In this document: positions 1 through 11,867 of the stretch, piece by piece
Position numbering within the stretch: the stretch's first letter is position 1
How the letters are laid out: each line of letters opens with the position of its first letter
Assembly (NCBI GenBank): GCA_032717465.1
Contig: CM064732.1
Coordinates: 25,975,391-26,039,390, forward strand
Origin: Coenobita brevimanus
Taxonomy: Eukaryota; Arthropoda; Malacostraca; Decapoda; Coenobitidae
DNA: 64,000 nt
Direction: 5' to 3'
The notes under the pieces: model-generated
Database searches by the model: none
Told to the model about the DNA's origin: nothing
Seen by the model: the letters and a program-made list of their open reading frames with translations, nothing else
Translations under genes and position numbers: made by a program

Positions 1-62
<62 letters not shown>
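1..62. repeat. (TG)n microsatellite at window edge
   Basis: Uninterrupted TG dinucleotides run from the first base to about 62. The array is cut by the window edge, so its full length is unknown. Confidence 0.98.
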
Positions 63-64
<2 letters not shown>

Positions 65-520
65 TTTTAGCATGATAACTTTGCAAACGCTCAAGATATC
101 ATCACAAGATTTTACAGCTGTGTAGTTGGGAAAAAAACAATCTCGAGTTCGAAATTGGTGAAAGTTGGCCAAGATACGTATGTCTGTTACCAGGATAACT
201 TTGCAACTGCTCAAGATATCATTACAAAATTTTACAGGTGTGTAGTAGGGATGAAAACCTCCTACGAGTACTGTTTTCAGTTTGTCTCTGTCTGTGTGCC
301 TGTGTGTCTGCTAGCAAGATAACTGCAACTGCTCAAGGTATCATCACAGAATTTTACAGGTGTGTCCTACGAGATCAAAACTGGTGAAAGTAGGTCAAGG
401 TCTGTGTGTCTGTTACAACGATAACTTTTCAACCGCTCCAGATATCTTTTTTTTTTTTTTTTTCAGGTTTGTAGTAGAGATAAAAATCTCCTACTAATTT
501 GAAATTGGTGAAAATGGGTC
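63..520. repeat. Diverged tandem repeat, unit about 100-125 bp
   Basis: Four imperfect units share the phrases GATAACT..GCAACTGCTCAAG, TATCATCACA and TTTTACAGGTGTG. They begin near 72, 191, 317 and 419. The last unit is interrupted by a T17 run at about 447-463. No coding potential is seen. This looks like an old satellite with heavy divergence and small indels. Confidence 0.75.
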
Positions 521-592
521 AAGGCCATAAACCGAGCCGCGCTGGATATGTATCCCCTCACAGCTGGTGTGATTTCCCCTTGGGGGGCCTTT

Positions 593-593
593 A

Positions 594-675
<82 letters not shown>

Positions 676-690
676 CATCATGATCATCAT
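593..690. repeat. (TTA)n trinucleotide array grading into TCA/TGA
   Basis: An almost pure ATT/TTA repeat ends in CATCATGATCATCATCATGA. The Ile-, Tyr- and Asn-runs in its reading frames are translation artefacts. Confidence 0.95.
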
Positions 691-834
691 CATGATCATC
701 ATTTTTATTATTTCTCTTCTTTCTTTCCTTCATTCTTTCCTCTTCATTCTGCCTACGGGTGACTATACATTCCCTCTTCTGTCATTCTCTCTTTCACTCT
801 TTCCTTTTCCTTATGCCTATTTGTGATTCTACAC

Positions 835-1140
835 CGAGTAAGAAGCCAAATGGTTTCCTGTACACCATGAAACCATTTACTATGCTGGGTGGTAACTATA
901 TAACCAAATTATGGCACCTGGTGGTTAATGGGTACTTTAGGCTCTCCAATCGGATTAAGTCTGTGTAGGTTTATATCCAAGGGATGGTTGGGGTTTATTG
1001 CTCACATAATGCCACTCAGGGATGAGTGAGGTTGTCACTCTCGTCTTAAATGTCAGGACAACTTGCCTAGCCCCAGGTTCCTACACTCTTTGTGGGGTGG
1101 CATAGGCTTGGATGATAGACAGATGAATGGATGGATTATT
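835..1140 (+). repeat. Dispersed SINE-like repeat, copy 1
   Basis: The core at about 855-920 (AAGCCAAATGGTTTCC, GGGTGGTAACTATATAACC) is the reverse complement of sequence at 63020-63110. The part from about 925 to 1140, including GGGGTTTATTGCTCACATAA and CACTCAGGGATGAGTGAGG, matches the reverse complement of 41738-41940. Three partial copies therefore define one interspersed family. I see no clear tRNA-type promoter boxes, so SINE is a guess; an LTR fragment or another LINE 3' end is possible. Confidence 0.6.
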
Positions 1141-1189
1141 ATAACTTACCACACCAGTTTTTATAATAACTGGTGTGGTAATAACAAGT

Positions 1190-2450
1190 GAAGAATAATA
1201 ATTACTCTCAACCTACTATGTAGGTGGGCTCTATTATTTTCACTGGTATTATTAATATTATTCTTGCCTCAGAGTCTCGCAACGATTAAGGGAGAACTGG
1301 AGACTGTGTAAGGAATCTGAAGGGCTCAGGTCATGTGTCTTGGCATGGGCCATTGCTGATAGAATACAGTCCAAATCTCCCCAGTGGAGTCAAGGTCATT
1401 GTAAGAAATAGTGACAGACACATGCATTTTTGGCCACTTTTGTTTTCCTTGTTGATCTTACGCAGGAAGTTAACTTTGGGTCGTCAGCTCTTGTTTATAT
1501 TACACATACCTTACCACATGGTAAAGCTTCCTCATTGTGGATTTACAGTAAGAATATGTGATTCATTATTATTATTCCGACCTCAAAGTCTTGCAACGCT
1601 TCCGGGAGTACCAGAGACTGAACAAGGAATCCTAAGGGCCCAGATTATGTGTCCTGGCATAGACCATTGCTGAATAAAAAAAAATCTGAATCTGCTCAAT
1701 GCAGTCAAGGCAGTTGCAAGAAACATAAGCAAGTACATGCATTCTTTGACACCTTTGTAAGCTCCCTTCTTGATATTACACAAGAAGTGACCTTACAGTA
1801 GGGTCTTCAGATCTTGTTTATACTGTACATACCTTACCTAATGGCAAAGAATCTTTACTGTGGCTACACAATAAAAATATGTAACTAACTATTATACCTC
1901 AGCCTCAGAGTCTCCTGATGATTCCAAGGGAATCAGAGACTGTACAAGGAGTCTGAAGGGCCCAGGATATGTGTCTTGTCATGAACCACTGCTGATAACA
2001 AAAAAATCAAAATCTCCCCAATGGGGTCAAGGTCATTAAGAAACTAGTTGGAGAGTAGAGACTATCCATAGGACAATTACAGTGTTTAGTTATTATTATT
2101 AGTCTCCATCTACGTAGTAGGTGGAGACTATTATTTTCGATGGTATTATCATCCTTGCCGTAGAGTCTCGCTACAATTCCAAGAGAACCAGAGACTGTGC
2201 AAAGAATCTGAAGAGTCAAGGTTATGTTTCCTGGCATGGGCCATTCCTGTTAGAAAAAAAAAAATCCAAATCTCCCCAGTGGGGTCAAGGTCATTGTAAC
2301 AAACAGTAGCAGACACATCCTTTTTTCAACACCTTTGTCAGATCCCTTGATGATGTTCCACAAGAAGGTACTGTACGGTCTTCAGATCTTGTTTATATTA
2401 CATATACCTTACAACATAGTGATGCTTCTGTATTGTGGCTACGAAAAAAT
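1190..2450 (+). repeat. Satellite block 1 (about 315-bp long units, about 250-bp short unit, hairpin module)
   Basis: Units start with CAGAGTCTCGCAACGATT-like sequence near 1266, 1582, 1905 and 2158. Each carries GAGACTGTGCAAAGAATCTG, GGGCCCAGGTTATGTGTCC and CCCCAGTGGGGTCAAGGTCA. Two tail types alternate: a long one (GCAGACACATGCATT, then CTTGTTTATATTACACAT) and a short one with TAGAGACTATCCATAGGAC. Copies of a 55-60-bp hairpin module (TCTCCACCTACTA...TAGGTGGAGA) sit at about 1205-1255 and 2098-2148. The same family recurs at 17.3-18.6 kb. It has no coding capacity. Confidence 0.8.
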
Positions 2451-2639
2451 GTAATTACACTGTATAACAAAGAATTTGTTTATTCAGTGTTGTTGGTCTT
2501 GTTAGACCCAGTTTTCCATACTGATTCCAGTGGTGTATGTTTTGTTTGTCTGTCTCTAGGTTTTTGTCAAAAATTAGCAGTTGTTTCTTGCCAGGCTTGT
2601 TACCGTGCGCCGATGTAATGGCTGACCATGAGGACATTG

Positions 2640-3008
2640 TCGATGATGGAGAGAAAGTGATGATGTTGGAGAATGTTCTGGAGACACTCTGAACTTTCTC
2701 AATCAGCAAGAACTGGATGACTTGGTCCGAGATTTAGGACTCACCAAGTCCAATGCTGAGCTGTTGGCATCACGTCTAAGTGAATGGAACTTGTAGGATC
2801 CCAGCTGCATGTTGAGTTATAGGAATCGCAAGGGCAAGTTTGCATCCTTCTTCTAATCTTGTGAAGAAACCTTGTTGTGTTATTGTTTTGATGTCAAGGG
2901 TTTGTTCCAAGCCATGGGAGTGGATTACAAGGCCTAAGAATGGCACCTCTTCATAGCTAGTTCCGTGAAGAGCCTAAAATCTGTACTTTTGCATAACGGC
3001 AACGACTG
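2640..3008 (+). pseudogene. Conserved uncharacterised protein family, 5' fragment
   Basis: One frame starting near 2695 reads through NFLNQQELDDLVRDLGL, ELLASRLSEWNL, FDVKGLFQAMGVDY, EWHLFIASSVKSLKS and VLLHNGND, with in-frame stops after EWNL, after FASFF and before EWHLF. I recognise this as the N-terminal half of a protein that recurs as predicted open frames in arthropod and cnidarian genomes and has no assigned function that I know of; it may derive from a selfish element. The frame breaks at the RTE insertion beginning at 3009. The natural continuation (SIPVAHSVEMKEGYE) resumes near 8213, so copies A and B interrupt it. The true start is not visible; coding similarity fades upstream of about 2640. 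Confidence 0.65.
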
Positions 3009-6000
3009 TCTATCTATCTATTGCCGGACGCCATAATCCCGTAAGGGGTGGCCACAAACAAATCACCTCAATGTAGCCCTGTCTCCCTCCATTTCACTGC
3101 CCTGCTCCCAGCTCACACCACACACCCCTCTCTCATATACCTCTCCACTCCATCCCTCCAACTCATCCTTGGCTTATCCCTCCCTCTTCTCCCTCCACCT
3201 CACTCACACACACTCTCTTCGTCAGTCTCTCACCCTCCATCCTCTCCACATGACCAAACTACCTCAAAGTGTTTCTCCTAAACCTTCCTATCACATCCAC
3301 ATCAACACCACAACGCTCCTTCACTTCCTTATATGTCAGTCTGTCTCTCCATGTGACTCCACATGCTCCTTTCAAATAACGAATTTCTGCTGCACTCACT
3401 CTTGACTTCTGTCACTCCAACAAGATCCAAGCTTCACCTCCATACGTTAGAGTTGGTATCACAGCAATGTCATGTAGTAACTTTTTCACTTCCATGCTCA
3501 CTTCCCTGTTTCTTATCACTGCTTTCAAGGAACCAGAAACCTTTCTTCCCTGTTGTACCGTTTCAAGCATTTCGCCCTCTAAACTTTCACCCTTACTCAT
3601 CACACTACCCAAGTACTTAAACACACTTACATTTTCAGTTTCCTCCTCATCCAACCTCATTGTACATTCACTGACCTCATTTCTCTCGAAGACCACAACT
3701 TTGCGCTTCCCTACTTTCATCTTTAGATTCCGTTTCTTGCACACTCTCCCAAACTCATCCACCAAGCCTTGCAGCTCCCCTTTGTATTCATTTAACAACA
3801 CAGTATCATCTGCAAACAACAGTGCAGGGAGTTTTCAAACACTGCCCTCTCTCATTAGGGCTGCTCCAACATCCACTGCCCTACCTTGTATCTCTTTTAT
3901 AACCCCATCCATATACGGATTGAACAACCATGGAGACATGACACATCGCTGTTTAATCCAACCTGCAAATAGAAAAATTCAACCAGTTCAACATCCACAC
4001 ACACTGCAGCCTTAGCACCCTCATGCATACTCTTCACAGCATTCAACAACTTCCCATCTACTCCATATGAGGCGTTCCATGGAGGAAGAGCTTAACTGCC
4101 AAAATGACATTTTGAGATAAGAGCGTTTGAAAGTTTGGGAGATAATAACTCCGCAATACCCTCATTAATTTTGTTGGTTTTGATCTTACAAAACAGCTCT
4201 TGTTAATGCTTGCTTGGGTTTTCAAGTTCATGCTGCCGAGGTAACACAAACACTGCTGCAGGTTGGTGGATGCCCCGCCCTGTCACGTGCTCACTGACTG
4301 ATTCTGGGGGCTCAACTCACACACAGCACTGATTGGTCATACATACGCCATTCCTCCACTAAATTCTGAGCTGAGTGGAAGTGCGTTTTGGATGTGTAAT
4401 GGTCGAGCTGGGGGTGTCTCTTTATGGAATTTTCAACCATATTGTCAGGGCGTATATCCATACGATTGGGGCAAGAAATTAAAGTTTAAGTCCGGGTGAA
4501 CATGCTGATGCATGTAACTCAAAATGGGCGATTTGGTGGATATACCCTGCCTCCATGGAGCACCTCATATATTCTTAATACTTTCCATAATCTTTGTCTA
4601 TCCATCTTGTCATATGCTTTCTTCAAATCCAAGAAGGCCATATGCAATTTCTTTCCCTTCTCTAGTAACTTTCCCATTAAAGGTCTAAGAATGAATATCT
4701 GATCTACACAACCTCTTCTCTTCCTAAAACCTTCATGTTCTTCTCCAACTAATTCCTCTGTTATTTCCCTAACTCTGTCAATAAGTATCCTGCCCTATAC
4801 TTTTCCTATTACACTAAGAAGACAAATGTCCATATGATTACCACACACTTCTTTTTCCCCTTTCCCTTTGTACAGGGAAATAATTATACCCAACTTCCAA
4901 TCCTCCAGGACTCTACCTTCCTCCCAGGCCAATCTACACATCTTCCACATCCCTTCTACTACTGTCTCTTCCCCATGCTTCAGCATTTCACCATACACTC
5001 CATCAATTCCTGGAGCTATCCCCATTTTTACTTCCATCATGGCTTCCACAACTTCCATCCTACTGATTTGTTCCTCTCTTCTCACATCCCTCCTACTCCC
5101 AGCCGTTCCCCAGCCACTTATACTCGCATTACATTCATTCTCTATGTTCAACAATTCCTTAAAGTGTTCTCTCAATCTGCATACTTTTTCTCCCTTCTGC
5201 ACTAGTTAATCTACCGTTTTTATCTTTCACTCCCTGACTAGCTTCATTGCCATCCTGTCTAACTCTCTTTACCTCTTTCCAGGACATTTTCTTACATCCT
5301 CTCCACTTAACACTTAAATTCCTTCCAAATTTCTCATCCACTCCCTTCTTTCTCTCTCTTACTAATCTTTTCACCTCTCTCTCCCTCTCTACATATAACT
5401 CTCCCTTCCGTCTCTCAACTTCTTCCACGCCTCTGTTTCTCATCCACTCACTATATATTTTCTTCTTTTGTGCCACAGCCTGTCTAACCTCTTCATTCCA
5501 CCACGCTGTTCCCTGTACCCCCTTTCATCTTCTCTTCATCCCACATACCACCTCACATGCTGTACAGATTTCTTCTGTGAATATCTTGCACACACCTTCC
5601 ACGTCCCCCATCTGCCCCAGTCCATATCTACCTAATCGCCCATCGACTTCTCTCATTTATTCTGACTTTTCTTTCCCCATCCTCTTGTAACCTTTCTACT
5701 CTCCTTATATGAACCACTTCCTCCTGTCCTTCCCTTCTTCTACTTCTCCATTTCACTTGCATCCATTTCACTTGCATCCATTACACACCTTCGGATCCTT
5801 TCCTCCACACACACATAATCAATTATTGCCTTCCGTTCATTCAGTTCAGCACCCTCCCTTCTCATCACTCACCACGTATATCTATGGATCATTTTGTGCC
5901 TGAAGAGGGTATTCTCTATCACCAACCTTTTCCCGGCACAAATGTCCACAAAAGCACTGCCATTCTCGTCCATCTCTGCAGGCACACCCCATTCACCAAC

Positions 6001-6355
6001 TACTACATCTACTTTCGCATTCCCTACTTTCCCAGTCATATCTCGAATAAAAAACACTCCTTCATTCCTTTTAAACTTTTCCATGTACACTTCCACGTTT
6101 GCATAGAACTCTTTTCTTACTCTGCTTGCACGATCTTGCATTGGCGCATACGCGCACAAAATCGCCCACATTTGTAGTCCAATTTTCAACCTTACCCACA
6201 CACTCCTTGAGCCAGCTGACAATACTTTCTTATAATCTCCTTCCATCTATTACTCACAACAATACACACTCCGTCTTTTGCGCTCATATTCTCAGTCACT
6301 CCCATGAATATACCCCATCCATACTCCCATTCCTTCACACTCCCACCTCTCCATT
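3009..6355 (-). mobile_element. RTE-like non-LTR retrotransposon family 1, copy A (5' truncated, MITE-interrupted)
   Basis: Read on the minus strand, endonuclease sequence starts at KWRGGSVKEWEYGWG near 6355. It passes through the linker, the reverse transcriptase core and the C-terminal domain (FADDTVLLNE near 3800, TLTYGGEAW at about 3420), then ends in GGCCACCCCTTACGGGATTA and a short (GATA)n tail. Non-LTR elements of this kind encode an endonuclease and reverse transcriptase and move by target-primed reverse transcription. The copy has many stops and frameshifts and contains a 500-bp MITE. Its 5' end abuts the GATA tail of copy B, which suggests that A landed in the B tail. RTE-like is assigned from the minimal 3' UTR, the microsatellite tail and the C-terminal domain; other LINE clades remain possible. 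Confidence 0.85.
4068..4567. mobile_element. 500-bp MITE inserted at TA within RTE copy A
   Basis: Imperfect terminal inverted repeats are TGAGGCGTTCCATGGAGG on the left and TGAGGTGCTCCATGGAGG (reverse complement) on the right, matching at 16 of 18 positions. TA flanks both sides (4066-4067 and 4568-4569). The uninterrupted paralogue near 13081-13100 reads CTACTCCATATATTCTTAA, so excision with loss of one TA restores the RTE sequence. There is no transposase frame inside. TA duplication and size suggest a Tc1/mariner-type non-autonomous element. Confidence 0.85.
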
Positions 6356-8196
6356 TATCTATCTATCTATCTATTGCAAGACGCCTCAATCCCGGTCGGG
6401 GTGGCCACAAACAAATCGCCTCCACGTCGCCCTGTCCCCCACCATTTCACTGCCCCCCTCCCAACTCACACCCCTCTCTGTCATATACCTCTCCACCCCA
6501 TCCCTCCATCTCATCCTCGGCCTCCCCCTCCCTCTTCCCCCATCCACCTCACTCACATACACTCTCTTCGTCAGTCTCTCACCCTCCACCCTCTCCACAT
6601 GGCCAAACCACCTCAGTGTATTCCTCCTAACGATTCCTATCACATCCACATCCACACCACAACGCTCCTTTATATCCTCATTTGTCAGCCTGTCTCTCCA
6701 TGTGACTCCACAGGCTCCTCTGAAATAACTCATTTCCATTGCTCTCACTCTTGACTTGTGTCCTTCCAGCAACGTCCAAGCTTCACTTCCATACGTTAGA
6801 GTTGGTATCACAACTACTGTCATGTAACTTTTTCACTTCCATTTTCACTTCCATTCTTCTTATCACTGCTTTCAAGGAACCAGCAACCTTTCTTCCCTAC
6901 TGTACCCTTTCAAGCACTTCACCCTCCAAACCTCCATGCTTACTCATCACACAACCCAAGTACTTAAACGTCCTCACATTTTCCAATTCCTCACCATCCA
7001 ACCTCGCTGTACATTCACTGACTTCGCCTCTCTCAAAGACCGTCACTTTACTCTTCCCTACATTCACCTTTAGATTCCGTTTCTTACACACTCTCCCAAA
7101 CTCATCCACCAAGCCTTGCAGCTCTCCTTCGTCTTTATTCAACAACACAGTATCATCTGCAAACAACAGTACAGGGAGTTTTCAAACACTACCCTCTCTC
7201 ACCAGGGCCACTCCAACATCCACTACCCTACCTTGGACCTCTTTAATTACCCCATTCATGTACAGATTGAACAACCATGGAGACATGATATATCCCTGTT
7301 TCAACATAACCTTCAAAGAGAAAAATTCACATTGTTCACCATCCACACGCACTGCAGCCTTAGCACCATCATACATACTCTTCACAGCATTCAGCAACTT
7401 CCCATCTACTCCATAAATTCTTAATACTTTCCGCAATCCTTGTCTAGCCAGCCTGTCGTAGGCTTTCTCCAAATCCATGAAAACTGCATACAACTTCTTT
7501 CCCTTCACTAGAAACTTTTCCACTAAAGATCTAAGAATGAATATCTGATCTACACAACCTCTTCCCTTCCTAAAACCTCCCTGTTCTTCTCCATCTAATT
7601 CCTCTGTTCTTTCTCTAACTCTGTCAATAAGTATCCTACAATACACTATTCCTATTATACTATGAAGACAGATGCCCCTATGATTACCACACACTTCTTT
7701 TTCCCCTTTTCCTTTGTACAAGGGAATAATTATACATGACTTCCAATTCTCCGGGATTCTACTTTTCCTAGGCCAATCATCACATTTTCCACATCCATTC
7801 TACTGCTATCTCTCCCTCATACTTCCGAATTTCACCACACACTCCATCAATTCCTGGGGCTTTCCCCAGTTTAACTTTCTTCATTGCTTCCTCAACTTCT
7901 ATCCTACTGATTTCTTCCTGTCTTCTCACCTCCCTCCTTCTCCCAGCCATTCCCCAGCCACTTATACTCGCATTACTTCCATCCTCTATGTTCAACAATT
8001 CCTTACAGTGTTCTCTCCATCTGCTCATTTTTTCTCCCTTCTCCACTAGTAATCTCCCATTTTTATCTTTCACTCCCCTGCTAACTTCACTTCCACCCTG
8101 TCTTACTCTTTTCACCTCTTTCCAAAACATTTTCTTACAGTCCCTCCACTTTACACTCAAGTTCCTTCCAAATTCCTCATCCGCTCTCTTCTTCAT
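6356..8196 (-). mobile_element. RTE-like family 1, copy B (5' truncated)
   Basis: The copy runs from a (TATC)n tail at about 6356-6375 to KKRADEEFGRNLSVKWRDC near 8190 and lacks the endonuclease. Recognisable blocks are GKAPGIDGVCGE, the GGFRKGRGCVDQIF motif, FMDLEKAYDRL, MSPWLFNLYM, FADDTVLLNK and RWFGHVERVEGERL. Frame breaks include a stop before the FADD block and a frameshift near 6820-6900. Its 5' junction lies within the conserved-family pseudogene, so it is one of the insertions splitting that frame. It is nearly identical to copy C over most of its length. Confidence 0.88.
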
Positions 8197-8209
8197 CTCC
8201 ATTTAGTTT

Positions 8210-9030
8210 CAGCAATATACTCCCATCAATTCCAGTTGCACATTCTGTGGAAATGAAAGAAGGCTATGAGATAGTGAAAGTTTGTCTGACAAAGATCAAA
8301 TACTCAGATCATAAATGGGAGGTGTGTGGAGATTTAAAAATGATTTTGTTCCTACTTGGAATGCAGGGCGGTAATACGAAGTACTCATATTTCTTATGCT
8401 TGTGGGACAGCAGCTTGATGTAGCACATTTCGTGAGGAAAGACTGGCCTCTCAGAGAGAGTCTCACACCAGACTCATGCAACGTTGCAAGAGCTCCGCTG
8501 CTCTCCAGAGAGAAGGTATTGCTACCGCCTCTATGCAAAAAACTTTGTCTTGTGAAACATTTCGTGAAAGCCATCGACAAGGATGGTGATGCATTTCTGC
8601 ATTATCTGATCATTGTTTCCCAAGTTGGGTGTGGCAAAGGTGATGGCTGGCATATTCAACGGGCCGCAGATCTGAAGACTGCTTGCAAGTCGTGAACTCC
8701 AGGGTAAAATGACCGATGATGAAGGACGTGCTTGAAATGCTTTCAGAGGGGATGTGGAAGGTTTTGTTGGCAACCAGAGGAGATCAGATTCTGCACAGCT
8801 CGTGAATTACCTGCTCAGCGCAGTCCACTGGCTTGGATGCAGAAGGTCAATCAAATTGTACTATCAGCATTCTTACCTTGATTTCTTCAAGCAACTTGAG
8901 TACAGTCAGGACATTCTGCTGATGGAAATCAGATATCAGGGCAGGTGGAATGAGGTGATGATGGGCGATTACGTTTGGGGATTGTTGCACGATTGTCATC
9001 ACAGCTACAGAAGAAAGTCAAGATCATAAG
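8210..9030 (+). pseudogene. Conserved uncharacterised protein family, 3' fragment (unit 1)
   Basis: Reading resumes with PSIPVAHSVEMKEGYEIVK, KWEVCGDLKMILFLLGMQ and GGNTKYSYFLCLWDS, then a frameshift near 8395. It continues HFVRKDWPLRESLTP, PPLCKKLCLVKHFVKAIDK and FLHYLIIVSQV, and after further breaks YYQHSYLDFFKQL and DILLMEIRYQGRWNEVMMG, ending YRRKSRS. The residue order matches the family whose N-terminal part lies at 2640-3008, so this was one reading frame before RTE insertion. It is inactivated by frameshifts and stops. A near-identical duplicate lies at 11047-11867. The family function is unknown to me; a transposon-borne origin is possible but unproven. Confidence 0.65.
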
Positions 9031-9192
9031 TGCATTTCTAGATACTAAGTGCCCTGCATTCCTTGCGATGTTACTGTTTGCTCATTTTCTAGTTATATTC
9101 ATAATATACACACGCAAATATATAAATTTCTTTACATTCTCAGCATTCTCGAAATGATAACAAGTTGCAGTTCCTGTCCCTGTACAATACAT

Positions 9193-11032
9193 ATCTATCT
9201 TTCTATCTATTGCCAGACGCCTCAATCCCGTTTGGGGTGGCCACAAACAAATCGCCTCCAAGTCGCCCTGTCCTCCATCATTTCACTGTCCTGCTCCCAA
9301 CTCACACCCCCCTCTCTCATATACCTCTCCACCCCATCCCTCCATCTCATCCTCGGCCTCCCCCTCCCTCTTCCCCTCTCCACCTCACTCACATACACTC
9401 TCTTCGTCAGTCTCTCACCCTCCACCCTCTCCACATGGCCAAACCACCTCAGTGTGTTCCTCATAACGCTTCCTATCACATCCACATCCACACCACAACG
9501 CTCCTTTATATCCTCATTCGTCAGCCTGTACCTCAATGTAACTCCACAGGCTCCTCTTAAATAACTCATTTCCATTGCTCTCACTCTTGACTTGTGTTCC
9601 TTCCAGCAATGTCCAAGCTTCACTTCCATACGTTAGAGTTGGTATCACAACTACTGTCATGTAATTTTTTCACTTCCATGCTCACTTCCATGCTTCTTAT
9701 CACTGCTTTCAAGGAACCAGCAACCTTTCTTCCCCACTGTACCCTTTCAAGCACTTCACCCTCCAAACCTCCATGCTTACTCATCACACAACCCAAGTAC
9801 TTAAACGTACTCACATTTTCCAATTCCTTACCATCCAACCTCGCTGTACATTCACTGACTTCGCCTCTCTCAAAGACCGTCACTTTACTCTTCCCTACAT
9901 TCACCTTTAGATTCCGTTTCTTACACACTCTCCCAAACTCATCCACCAAGCCTTGCAGCTCTCCTTCGTCTTTATTCAACAACACAGTATCATCTGCAAA
10001 CAACAGTACAGGGAGTTTTCAAACACTACCCTCTCTCACCAGGGCCACTCCAACATCCACTACCCTACCTTGGACCTCTTTAATTACCCCATTCATGTAC
10101 AGATTGAACAACCATGGAGACATGATATATCCCTGTTTCAACATAACCTTCAAAGAGAAAAATTCACATTGTTCACCATCCACACGCACTGCAGCCTTAG
10201 CACCATCATACATACTCTTCACAGCATTCAGCAACTTCCCATCTACTCCATAAATTCTTAATACTTTCCGCAATCCTTGTCTAGCCAGCCTGTCGTAGGC
10301 TTTCTCCAAATCCATGAAAACTGCATACAACTTCTTTCCCTTCACTAGAAACTTTTCCACTAAAGATCTAAGAATGAATATCTGATCTACACAACCTCTT
10401 CCCTTCCTAAAACCTCCCTGTTCTTCTCCATCTAATTCCTCTGTTCTTTCTCTAACTCTGTCAATAAGTATCCTACAATACACTATTCCTATTATACTAT
10501 GAAGACAGATGCCCCTATGATTACCACACACTTCTTTTTCCCCTTTTCCTTTGTACAAGGGAATAATTATACCTGACTTCCAATTCTCCGGGATTCTACT
10601 TTTCCTAGGCCAATCATCACATTTTCCACATCCATTCTACTGCTATCTCTCCCTCATACTTCCGAATTTCACCACACACTCCATCAATTCCTGGGGCTTT
10701 CCCCAGTTTAACTTTCTTCATTGCTTCCTCAACTTCTATCCTACTGATTTCTTCCTGTCTTCTCACCTCCCTCCTTCTCCCAGCCATTCCCCAGCCACTT
10801 ATACTCGCATTACTTCCATCCTCTATGTTCAACAATTCCTTACAGTGTTCTCTCCATCTGCTCATTTTTTCTCCCTTCTCCACTAGTAATCTCCCATTTT
10901 TATCTTTCACTCCCCTGCTAACTTCACTTCCACCCTGTCTTACTCTTTTCACCTCTTTCCAAAACATTTTCTTACAGTCCCTCCACTTTACACTCAAGTT
11001 CCTTCCAAATTCCTCATCCGTTCTCTTCTTCA
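9193..11032 (-). mobile_element. RTE-like family 1, copy C (chimeric B/D)
   Basis: The structure is the same as copy B: a truncated element starting in the linker (KKRTDEEFGRNLSVKW) and ending in a short GATA tail. It shares the B-specific stop pattern and breakpoints, but its terminal 365 bp toward the tail carry D-specific bases. It was therefore probably formed by recombination and never inserted independently. It does not encode a complete reverse transcriptase. Confidence 0.88.
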
Positions 11033-11046
11033 TCTCCATTTAGTTT

Positions 11047-11867
11047 CAGCAATATACTCCCATCAATTCCAGTTGCACATTCTGTGGAAATGAAAGAAGG
11101 CTATGAGATAGTGAAAGTTTGTCTGACAAAGATCAAATACTCAGATCATAAATGGGAGGTGTGTGGAGATTTAAAAATGATTTTGTTCCTACTTGGAATG
11201 CAGGGCGGTAATACGAAGTACTCATATTTCTTATGCTTGTGGGACAGCAGCTTGATGTAGCACATTTCGTGAGGAAAGACTGGCCTCTCAGAGAGAGTCT
11301 CACACCAGACTCTTGCAACGTTGCAAGAGCTCCGCTGCTCTCCTGAGAGAAGGTATTGCTACCGCCTCTATGCAAAAAACTTTGTCTTGTGAAACAATTC
11401 GTGAAAGCCATCAACAAGGATTGTGATGCATTTCTTCATTATCTGATCATTGTTTCTCAAGTTGGGTGTGGCAAAGGTGATGGCTGGCATATTCAACGGG
11501 CCGCAAATCTGAAGACTGCTTGCAAGTCGTGAACTCCAGGGTAAAATGACCGATGATGAAGGACGTGCTTGAAATACTTTCAGAGGGGATGTGGAAGGTT
11601 TTGTTGGCAACCAGAGGAGATCAGATTCTGCACAGCTCGTCAATTACCTGCTCAGCGCAATCCACTGGCTTGGATGCAGAAGGTCAATCAAATTGTACTA
11701 TCAGCATTCTTACCTTGATTTCTTCAAGCAACTTGAGTACAGTCAGGACATTCTGCTGATGGAAATCAGATATCAGGACAGGTGGAATGAGGTGATGATG
11801 GGCGATTACGTTTGGGGATTGTTGCACGATTGTCATCACAGCTACAGAAGAAAGTCAAGATCATAAG
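11047..11867 (+). pseudogene. Conserved uncharacterised protein family, 3' fragment (unit 2)
   Basis: This is a near-identical duplicate of 8210-9030 with the same frameshift near CLWDSS and the same ending (YRRKSRS). Differences are single bases, for example GACAGG in place of GGCAGG before TGGAATGAGG. The inactivating changes are shared, so decay preceded the duplication. Its own upstream half is missing because the duplicated unit starts inside copy B. Confidence 0.65.

Noticed and set aside
3048..6754. Ser/Thr/Pro/His-rich open frames on the plus strand over RTE copies A and B
   Set aside because: They are antisense shadows of the minus-strand reverse transcriptase frames and repeat in every copy.
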